DNA from: JAFGTP01 sp964498725
Lineage (GTDB): Bacteria; Fidelibacterota; UBA2242; JAFGTP01
Reading direction: 5' to 3'
Assembly (NCBI GenBank): GCA_964498725.1
Contig: CAZCHS010000002.1
Coordinates: 1-64,000 of the forward strand
DNA length: 64,000 nt
The notes below the pieces were generated by a model that had not been told where the DNA came from, made no database searches, and worked only from the letters and a program-made list of their open reading frames with translations. Numbering within the stretch: position 1 is the first letter of the stretch; each line of letters opens with the position of its first letter. Below, piece by piece: positions 9,705 to 16,215 of the stretch. Position numbers and translations under genes: made by a program.

Positions 9705-10427
9705 ATGAAAGCAGTCATTTTCGCAGCCGGACTTGGCACCCGGTTACAACCCCTGACTAATGATAAACCAAAAGCATTGGTTGAAATTGCCGGGAAAACA
9801 CTGCTGGAACACGCTATTAATTACCTCAAGAAATACGGTATTCAGGAATTTGTTATCAATATCCACCACTTTGGAGATTTGGTTGTGGAATATCTTGACC
9901 GGCATAATAATTTCGGGGTAACTATTCATATTTCCGATGAACGACAACAATTATTGAATACCGGTGGCGGCCTTGTAAAAATGGAGAAGTGGCTGGCCAA
10001 TGATCCTTTTATTGTCTATAATGTTGATATCATCACTGACATTGATTTAGATAAAATGGTAGCATTTCACCTCCGGAGTAAGGCGTTGGCAACATTAGCT
10101 GTCAGAAACCGGACAACCAGCCGCTATCTGCTCTTTGATGATGATAATTATTTGCGTGGGTGGAAAAATATGAAAACCGGTGAAACGATTTATACCTGTC
10201 AAAATGCCGGCCACCTGAATGCCTATGCTTTTAGTGGCGTACATGTCATTGATCCGGCGATATTTCAATATAAGCATGAGGAACAGATATTCTCGATTAT
10301 TCACTGGTATCTTGACCTGGCAAAAGACAATCTGATCAGTGGTTATGTTCATGATGACTCTTTTTGGCTGGATGTGGGAAAGTTGTCGGCCTTGCCACTG
10401 GGGTACGATTATATGGTTAGCAAATAA
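9705..10427 (+). CDS. murU: MurU-like sugar-1-phosphate nucleotidyltransferase
   Basis: This 240-residue NTP-transferase has the N-terminal signature AAGLGTRLQPLT followed by KPKAL, the GGGL nucleotide-contact region (LLNTGGGLVKM), the metal aspartate in YNVDIITD and a C-terminal FWLDVGK motif. The size fits MurU and the short RmlA/GCD1-type enzymes, with no left-handed beta-helix. It follows the APH-RapZ kinase by 6 bases, so the pair probably converts an amino sugar to its 1-phosphate and then to UDP-sugar, feeding peptidoglycan precursor synthesis without de novo GlmS/GlmM steps. The nucleotide and sugar specificity are inferred from the neighbour. Alternatives are a glucose-1-P or mannose-1-P guanylyltransferase-like enzyme. 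Confidence 0.82.
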   Translation: MKAVIFAAGLGTRLQPLTNDKPKALVEIAGKTLLEHAINYLKKYGIQEFVINIHHFGDLVVEYLDRHNNFGVTIHISDERQQLLNTGGGLVKMEKWLANDPFIVYNVDIITDIDLDKMVAFHLRSKALATLAVRNRTTSRYLLFDDDNYLRGWKNMKTGETIYTCQNAGHLNAYAFSGVHVIDPAIFQYKHEEQIFSIIHWYLDLAKDNLISGYVHDDSFWLDVGKLSALPLGYDYMVSK

Positions 10428-10571
10428 GTCGACAAAGCCAACTATCTTATAAGTAATTTTTATACAGCCGGTGATTTTTTGCTACTTTTTTCCTTGGAGA
10501 TAAAAGAAAAAATGGCAAAAAAACACAGAGTACCTGTCAGTTTTAAGATTTAAAATAAATTCATTTTTTTC

Positions 10572-10601
10572 TTGCTTTCAATCCGAAAAAAAGAGTATAT
10601 T
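10572..10601 (+). promoter_or_regulatory. Candidate sigma70-type promoter for the tRNA-Ser pair
   Basis: TTGCTT (10572-10577) and TATATT (10596-10601) are spaced by 18 bases, and the expected start point lies about 10 bases before the first tRNA. The rest of the gap between the nucleotidyltransferase and the tRNA genes (10428-10571) is AT-rich and shows no other clear signal. Confidence 0.55.
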
Positions 10602-10620
10602 TCGCCCGCTATTTGTTAAC

Positions 10621-10704
10621 GGAGGTGTAGTCCTAATTGGTAAGGCAGCGGTCTTGAAAACCGCCGGGTTTGCGCCCTTGGGGGTTCGAGTCCCTCCACC
10701 TCCG
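10621..10704 (+). tRNA. tRNA-Ser (anticodon TGA)
   Basis: The acceptor stem GGAGGTG pairs with CACCTCC and is followed by discriminator G. The anticodon stem GCGGT/ACCGC encloses the loop CTTGAAA, giving anticodon TGA. A long variable arm (GGG...CCC) marks a class II tRNA, and the T arm is GGGGGTTCGAGTCCC. CCA is not encoded, so a CCA-adding enzyme is needed. It reads UCA and probably the other UCN codons. Confidence 0.96.
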
Positions 10705-10725
10705 CTTTGGAAAGAAACTTTCCTG

Positions 10726-10816
10726 GGAGAGTTGGCCGAGTCGGCTGAAGGCGCTCGCCTGCTAAGCGAGTATACCGTTAGTAACGGTATCGCGAGTTCG
10801 AATCTCGCACTCTCCG
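10726..10816 (+). tRNA. tRNA-Ser (anticodon GCT)
   Basis: The acceptor stem GGAGAGT pairs with ACTCTCC, followed by discriminator G. The anticodon stem CTCGC/GCGAG encloses CTGCTAA, giving anticodon GCT for AGC/AGU codons. A long variable arm with a perfect stem (ATACCGTT/AACGGTAT) is clear. CCA is not encoded. It lies 21 bases after tRNA-Ser(TGA), so the two are probably processed from one transcript. Confidence 0.96.
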
Positions 10817-10822
10817 CAAATA

Positions 10823-10850
10823 AAAATCCGGTTTTTACACCGGATTTTTT
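10823..10850. terminator. Intrinsic terminator after the tRNA-Ser pair, also usable by the convergent gene
   Basis: The stem AAAATCCGG/CCGGATTTT has an 8-base loop, with T-runs on both strands. It ends the tRNA transcript and overlaps the 3' end of the convergent DUF4922 gene, so it probably acts in both directions. Confidence 0.88.
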
Positions 10851-11965
10851 AGTTTGTAAGCAGTTTTTAATTTTTTGGATAATTGTTTTCTCATGGCGGG
10901 AGTAATTGAAGTATCCGTATAGGATTGGCGTAAAATTTCTTTATCCTCTAACAATCTAAATAAATCCTCACGTTTTGAAGTCAGAACATGCCCCAGGGCT
11001 TCCTTGATGGCAAAACCCAGTATCATTCGCTTTTTTTTCGCAGCAAAATATATTTTTGGACGATTATACAGTTTTGGAAAAACAACCACCAGGTATTTTT
11101 TCTTTTTGGGATAATATTTTACCATGAGATTAAAGCGGGCTTCGGATTCCTCTTGACCAAACACCTTAATGACTTTATTGAAATCGGGAATGTTTTCAAG
11201 ATTGTGAATATATGTTTTATCAAGTTCTTCCAAGATGGACAGCATGTGTTGCATAAATATTTCAGCCTCATCTCTGGATGAGGTAAAACAGGCATAAGTG
11301 ACAGGAGGAAAGGAAGGGATATGGAAAATATGGGTTTCTTTGGATTGGTGAATACAATTGATGTTAGAACGCTCTGTAGGTTTTTTCTCAATAATTTGAT
11401 TGATAGAATTTTCCAGCGGTAGCCGGTCTCGGATACCGGCCTGAAAATGAAAATGGGGACATGTGGCCCCGGCTAAAGGGCCGTTAAAATAGATGGCGTA
11501 ATCGGTTAATTTTGACGCCAGAGTCAACATATCCGGGAATTTATTACCCAGAATTTGTAAGTCATGGTTTACTGTTGGAATTGTCAGGTCGCCGGGAATT
11601 GTAATGCCGGGGTTGAGAATGATCATATATTTTCCGTCTATAGCCCGAATCCCTTTTTGTCCGGGTAACAGATCACAAAGCATACATTTATGATTATTAG
11701 TTTTGTCGGTGAATGTATTGGCGCGGACATTCTTTGTGCGGGTAGGATTAAAGAATATTCGATAAGTAATATTGTTGATCTTGATATAAGCAAAACTGGA
11801 ATTCATGTATTGCTTCATGTTTTTAATAAGCATTGGAAAACCGGAAACAGGGGTGAGCTGATGATCAATCAGGGCTTTGACCTTTTCCTGAAGAGTCAGG
11901 CGGTGACCGCTTTTCAGATAGGGCGCTATTTCATATTTTGTAATTTCAACATTTTCAATTTTCAT
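10835..11965 (-). CDS. DUF4922 protein, HIT/GalT-like nucleotidyltransferase or phosphorylase
   Basis: This 376-residue protein contains FNPTRTKNVRA (72-82), a CxxC pair (Cys94, Cys97) and CPHFHFQAG with His171, His173 and Gln175. That HxHxQ pattern is the active-site signature of the HIT superfamily branch that includes galactose-1-phosphate uridylyltransferase and Ap4A phosphorylase. Proteins of this type (DUF4922) are common in Bacteroidetes and have no assigned substrate. It is divergent from the HAD phosphatase at 12038, with only about 70 bases between the starts. I infer a nucleotide-sugar or dinucleotide phosphorylase/transferase, and this is not provable from sequence alone. The stop codon lies inside the shared terminator. 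Confidence 0.78.
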   Translation of the reverse strand: MKIENVEITKYEIAPYLKSGHRLTLQEKVKALIDHQLTPVSGFPMLIKNMKQYMNSSFAYIKINNITYRIFFNPTRTKNVRANTFTDKTNNHKCMLCDLLPGQKGIRAIDGKYMIILNPGITIPGDLTIPTVNHDLQILGNKFPDMLTLASKLTDYAIYFNGPLAGATCPHFHFQAGIRDRLPLENSINQIIEKKPTERSNINCIHQSKETHIFHIPSFPPVTYACFTSSRDEAEIFMQHMLSILEELDKTYIHNLENIPDFNKVIKVFGQEESEARFNLMVKYYPKKKKYLVVVFPKLYNRPKIYFAAKKKRMILGFAIKEALGHVLTSKREDLFRLLEDKEILRQSYTDTSITPAMRKQLSKKLKTAYKLKNPV

Positions 11966-12037
11966 AGATTCTATGTATTTTTTCGATTAATAGGTTATAA
12001 TGGAATAAATGCTAAGTATAAAAAAGCAAAATATCAA

Positions 12038-12859
12038 ATGAATAAATCAACAATAAAAATCGTTTTTACTGATCTTGATGGTACGCTGCTTAATTCTAAT
12101 CAAGTAATCAGCCGGGCTGACCTGGAAATGCTGCATCAGTTAAAAGACAAAAATATTGTCAGAGTAATCGCCACCGGCCGGAATCTGTATTCTTTAAACA
12201 GAGCCCTTGCATCAGACTTTCCTGTGGATTATGTGATTTTTTCCTCCGGCGCCGGCATCATGGACTGGAAAACCAAACATTTGATTCACAGCTGCAATTT
12301 GACCCGTGATCAGATCAACAGTGTGTCCGCTTTGCTGATGCGTGAAAAGATAAATTTTATGCTCCACCGCAAAGTGCCTGACAATCATCAGTTTTATTAT
12401 TTTCATCATGATGAGATGATGGAAGATTTTCAGCGCCGGTTAAATCTCTATTTGGACCATGGGAACCGCATGCATGTTGTGCATCCCGATTTAAATCTGG
12501 CCTCTCAGTTCTTAGCCATTTTTGATGATTTGGAAAAGTTTGAGGCCATACGCAGTCAATTGGAAAATGTTAAAGTAATTCGCACCACTTCGCCCCTTGA
12601 CCATCAGTCAATCTGGATGGAGATTTTTCATCCCAGGGTATCTAAAAAATCCGGTTGCCGTTGGGTCTGTGACCACTTGGGAATAGAACAGCGCAATACA
12701 ATCAGTTTTGGCAATGATTACAATGATCTCGACATGCTGGAATGGACAGCACAAAGTTATGTGGTGGCCAACAGTCCGCCGCCCTTGCGGGATAAATTTC
12801 ATACCACTACCAGCAACAATAAAAATGGCTTCTCAAAAATATTGCAGGATTTGGTTTAA
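12038..12859 (+). CDS. Cof-type HAD-superfamily phosphatase
   Basis: The product is 273 residues starting MNKSTIKIVF. The motif I segment TDLDGTLLNS supplies Asp12 and Asp14. Motif IV is SFGNDYNDLDML near residue 225, and the insert between them is the C2 cap of the Cof/YidA group. These enzymes dephosphorylate sugar phosphates, flavin mononucleotide or other small phosphates. The frame is open further upstream to 11690, but that extension would run antisense through the DUF4922 gene and has no HAD homology, so I use the ATG at 12038. It is divergent from DUF4922; shared regulation of the two is possible. Confidence 0.9.
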   Translation: MNKSTIKIVFTDLDGTLLNSNQVISRADLEMLHQLKDKNIVRVIATGRNLYSLNRALASDFPVDYVIFSSGAGIMDWKTKHLIHSCNLTRDQINSVSALLMREKINFMLHRKVPDNHQFYYFHHDEMMEDFQRRLNLYLDHGNRMHVVHPDLNLASQFLAIFDDLEKFEAIRSQLENVKVIRTTSPLDHQSIWMEIFHPRVSKKSGCRWVCDHLGIEQRNTISFGNDYNDLDMLEWTAQSYVVANSPPPLRDKFHTTTSNNKNGFSKILQDLV

Positions 12860-12919
12860 AAATCAAACATACTTATATTATAGGAATTCGTTGGTAAGAA
12901 CAATTTGAAGGGAGAAAAA

Positions 12920-13513
12920 TTGAGAAAAAATTTATTCATCATTATGATGATTGCGGTAATGTTGGTTTTTGCCTGTAGCAATCAAACTGACCAAAAGGAA
13001 ACAGCGGATACACCGCATTCACAGACTCAAGATCATGATGCCCATGAAATTGACAACCATAACCATGCTGACCATACAGATTGCGGCCAAACTCATGACG
13101 GATGTGGCGGTTGTGAAAACAATGCTGAAGTCAAAAAGAATTTTGAAGAAATCGAATGGGGGAATGACATTGATACCGCGCTGGAGAAAGCCGCTGAAAC
13201 CAATGAAATTTTGATGGTTGATTTCATGGCTACCTGGTGTCCGCCCTGCCAGGCAATGGATGAGAAAACCTTTCCCAATCACAATATCATTCACAAAGCG
13301 GAACATTTTATTCCTGTAAGAATCGATGTGGACAAGCAACAGGATGTCGCCAATCAATACAATGGCAATGCCGGCAAATACGGCGGTATTGGTATTCCGA
13401 ATATTCTGTTTATGGATAAGGATAAAAATGTCATTCGTCATATTGTCGGATTTCATAGCGCGGAAAAACTGGCCAGTGTCATGGACTCGGTTTTGACCGG
13501 GAAATACGAATAG
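12920..13513 (+). CDS. Thioredoxin-fold lipoprotein with histidine-rich linker
   Basis: I take TTG at 12920 as the start because AAGGGAG lies 5 bases upstream; an in-frame TTG at 12905 would put this Shine-Dalgarno inside the gene. The protein has a lipoprotein-like signal ending VFAC (Cys19), then a linker rich in His, Asp and Cys (residues about 33-65, six HxH- or DH-type clusters and Cys55, Cys62, Cys65). A thioredoxin domain follows with WCPPC at 106-110 and a cis-proline region GIGIPN. It is probably anchored in the periplasm and acts as a thiol-disulfide reductase, like DsbD C-terminal or TlpA-type proteins. The His/Cys linker could bind metal. A terminator follows. Confidence 0.86.
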   Translation: MRKNLFIIMMIAVMLVFACSNQTDQKETADTPHSQTQDHDAHEIDNHNHADHTDCGQTHDGCGGCENNAEVKKNFEEIEWGNDIDTALEKAAETNEILMVDFMATWCPPCQAMDEKTFPNHNIIHKAEHFIPVRIDVDKQQDVANQYNGNAGKYGGIGIPNILFMDKDKNVIRHIVGFHSAEKLASVMDSVLTGKYE

Positions 13514-13538
13514 AACAGGTCATAAATTTTAATCTAAG

Positions 13539-13570
13539 CACCGGTGTGTGATCATGCCGGTGTTTTTTTT
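13539..13570. terminator. Intrinsic terminator between the thioredoxin and MFS genes
   Basis: CACCGG (13539-13544) pairs with CCGGTG (13557-13562) across a 12-base loop, followed by eight T. It overlaps the 3' end of the convergent MFS gene. Confidence 0.75.
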
Positions 13571-14706
13571 AGTTTCAAGAGTAGCAGACTACTGATTCCC
13601 AGGGCCACCAAACCAACCACAAACCAGACCATGAAGGCCAATTTAACCGTATATCGGTCAGCTGTCAGTCCCACCAGCGGACGTGAAAAGATCATGATGA
13701 TGCTGGCGACTAAATTAACCAGTGAAATCACTGAGGCGCGAATATCATTGGTCAGGTTGTTATTCAGAATAATATTCAGTACCGGCTCACACAAAAAGAA
13801 AGCAAACCTGAGCAATACAATTCCAAAAATAATCAGTGCAATTGTACTGCTGAAAGCGGTGATACCGACGGCAATAACCTGCATTATTATACCCAGAATG
13901 ATCAATGTGATATTACCGATCCTGCCGGCAATCTTTCCGGTTATAAAACCACTGAGAATGCCCATGCCGGTAAAGAGCGCAAAAATGACCCCGAAGGATT
14001 CTGTTCCGAGGCCAATTGATTTGAGCAAAGGTTGGTAAAGCAGGGTCGGGGTCCAGTGAAATGCTGTCCAGATAGCCAATAGAAAAATTGTTGCCAGTAA
14101 TGTCCGTTCCTTTTTTGCCAGTACCAGGAAAGCGCGCCAGATTTCTTTTAGTGAATTTGGTGCATTACTGACCTTTGGCCGGGGAATTCCAGGGAGGGTC
14201 AGAATTAATAAAGCCGCCAAACCGGCGAAACAGCAATTAATGATAATCGGCAGCGCCGGTTTGATATTATAGAGAAAACCGGCGGAAGAATGGGAAATCA
14301 CCAGGGATAGGGCGGCAATGGAATTAAAGAGCCCGAATAACCGCACATTACTCTTCGCCTTGTTTCTGGTAGCCAGTAATTCATACCGGTAAGCAGTATT
14401 TGTCCCGGATAGCATACTGAGAAAAAAGGCCCACATGATCCAGCAAAGCGCCAGGGTGAGGAAATTGTTGGTAACCAAAAGCAGCAGATAGGTGATCACC
14501 CCGAGTACAGCGCCGGAAAAATAAGTGGATTTACGGCCGATTTTATCGCCCAATACACCCAAGGGAAATTCCATAATTACAATGGAACCGCGAAAGATCA
14601 TGTCGGCAAATACGATTTGCTGAAGTGTGAAGTCTTTTTCCAGCAAAAATATGACCCAGATAGGAAACCAAAACTGGGATTCCAGCAGAAAGTGGATAAC
14701 TCCCAT
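13552..14706 (-). CDS. MFS transporter
   Basis: This 384-residue polytopic membrane protein has about 12 predicted helices and the MFS loop 2-3 signature GVLGDKIGRKSTYFSG. The second half repeats a related turn (TGKIAGRIGN). The N-terminus is short, starting directly in helix 1 (MGVIHFLLESQFWFPIW). The ATG has no clear ribosome-binding site, and the frame is open back to the stop of the upstream gene, so the true start may be a few codons earlier. It is the third gene of a minus-strand set with 33-base gaps. No substrate is suggested by the sequence. Drug/proton antiporters and sugar-type MFS members are both possible. Confidence 0.85.
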   Translation of the reverse strand: MGVIHFLLESQFWFPIWVIFLLEKDFTLQQIVFADMIFRGSIVIMEFPLGVLGDKIGRKSTYFSGAVLGVITYLLLLVTNNFLTLALCWIMWAFFLSMLSGTNTAYRYELLATRNKAKSNVRLFGLFNSIAALSLVISHSSAGFLYNIKPALPIIINCCFAGLAALLILTLPGIPRPKVSNAPNSLKEIWRAFLVLAKKERTLLATIFLLAIWTAFHWTPTLLYQPLLKSIGLGTESFGVIFALFTGMGILSGFITGKIAGRIGNITLIILGIIMQVIAVGITAFSSTIALIIFGIVLLRFAFFLCEPVLNIILNNNLTNDIRASVISLVNLVASIIMIFSRPLVGLTADRYTVKLAFMVWFVVGLVALGISSLLLLKLKKTPA

Positions 14707-14739
14707 TTTCCGCAGATTTGTTGTGCGGACCGGAATGGG

Positions 14740-16182
14740 TTAATCCTCCAGTTTTTCCATGGCTGTTGTGACCCGGAAAAAGAAAAGAAAGATACCGATC
14801 ACCAGGATTGGTGTCAATACAATGACGACAAATTTCCCGCCGATCAAAAAGGGTTTTAAGTTCGGCAGCATATCCAGAGTCGCATCCAGAAAACCGATGG
14901 AGTCCGCTGCCCAGCTGAACAATGTCAATAAAGCTAAAATTGACAGCAAAATATTTAACCGGTCGGACATTTTGTTGCGTTTTTGTTCAAGGCTTTCTTT
15001 GAGTCTTGCTTCGCCTTGCTCATGGAGATGGGCCAAAGCATCCTTTTTACTGTCAAAATAGTTGATCATGTCATTGATCCGCCAACTTTTTGCTGTTTCC
15101 TGGTAGAGGTAATGGGAAAGGGGGGAGAGCATTTTCAGATAATCCATCTGGTAGGAAAAGATCAATTCACTTTCCACTGTCAGTTTTTCAATTTCATTCA
15201 TTGAAGCGATAATATCATTTTTGGAGAATTTTTTCATGCGGGTATATTTTTCCAGAAATTTCATAACCAGGTCATTGAGAATCTGGGCGGACCGCCAGTA
15301 AAATTGTAATTGAGTCAGTGTGGAAGCCAGTTTTTCCTTTTCTTCATGGGAAATGCCGACTGCCAGTGACATTCCCCAGCCAAGATGAATAAATCCCTTT
15401 GAGAGGCTATTCATATCAATTAATCCGTCGGGATGACTGACGATTAAAATGTTATGGGTGTTTTTACCGAAGGGTAACATGCCTTCATATTCAAAATCAA
15501 AGATAGCGACGGAATGGCCCCAAAGTGGAAATCCCGATTGTTCATGAGGATAAAGTTCCGAGATGTCGATGATTTTTTCTGCATCCACAACTTTTGGAAC
15601 AGCAGTTCTGGCGCTCTGTAAAACTTGTTGGTCACATTCTGCCACGGTTTTTAACAATCCCTCTGACAGAACAAAAGAGTCTCTGAGTTTTTGCATAAAT
15701 TGTTTGTATTCATTGCCCTCGGTGGAGATATTTTTTTTGAGTTTTAAGTCCACGAAACAACTAAATGTCCCAATTCCATTTTCCTGAAAATTAATGGTAA
15801 GGGATTCGATTTTTGGTTCTTCCGCCAAATAATCAGCAACAGCGGCATAAAGTGTTTTGTCCGGAGTGATGGTTTTGATGATTTTTGCAGAAAAAATAGC
15901 ACAGTCCCGGTGAGTAACGCCCTGAGGATTATCAAAGAGAAGCTGATTTGTATTGGTATTGCCATTTTCATCGATCCAGTCCTGAAGTGCCTTTTCATTA
16001 TCCTGATACCGCTGAATATAATATTTTTTCTGTGCTGAATTATACTTCTGCAAATTCCTGAAAACCTTTCGCCTGAAATCTTCATAGGTATTGCTCAACA
16101 GGGAATAATCCATTTTTAAACTGGTGTTAAAAGGACCGCAAATTAAGAGTTTAAAGGTGTTGGGGATCTCGTTCATCATCAT
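14740..16182 (-). CDS. Unknown protein with two C-terminal membrane helices
   Basis: I do not recognise this 480-residue protein. Residues 1-about 290 look soluble and mixed alpha/beta. Residues about 290-405 are strongly helical and charged, ending in a probable coiled coil (EQGEARLKESLEQKRNKM). Two hydrophobic helices follow (about 408-425 and 440-465), separated by a short loop, with a short charged tail. This layout (cytosolic domain, long helix, two C-terminal helices) is seen in CorA-type channels and RMD1/DUF155-like proteins, but I see no GMN motif, so it is only an architectural resemblance. Three adjacent ATG codons occur at the start, with GGAG upstream. The neighbours are a spermidine-synthase-like membrane protein and an MFS transporter. 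Confidence 0.7.
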   Translation of the reverse strand: MMMNEIPNTFKLLICGPFNTSLKMDYSLLSNTYEDFRRKVFRNLQKYNSAQKKYYIQRYQDNEKALQDWIDENGNTNTNQLLFDNPQGVTHRDCAIFSAKIIKTITPDKTLYAAVADYLAEEPKIESLTINFQENGIGTFSCFVDLKLKKNISTEGNEYKQFMQKLRDSFVLSEGLLKTVAECDQQVLQSARTAVPKVVDAEKIIDISELYPHEQSGFPLWGHSVAIFDFEYEGMLPFGKNTHNILIVSHPDGLIDMNSLSKGFIHLGWGMSLAVGISHEEKEKLASTLTQLQFYWRSAQILNDLVMKFLEKYTRMKKFSKNDIIASMNEIEKLTVESELIFSYQMDYLKMLSPLSHYLYQETAKSWRINDMINYFDSKKDALAHLHEQGEARLKESLEQKRNKMSDRLNILLSILALLTLFSWAADSIGFLDATLDMLPNLKPFLIGGKFVVIVLTPILVIGIFLFFFRVTTAMEKLED

Positions 16183-16215
16183 ACATCTCCGGAATTTTCT
16201 GATTTTTTAATAAAA

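Noticed and set aside
11690..12037. A 116-codon N-terminal extension of the HAD phosphatase
   Set aside because: It runs antisense through the DUF4922 gene, has no HAD similarity, and the HAD motif I begins right after the ATG at 12038.
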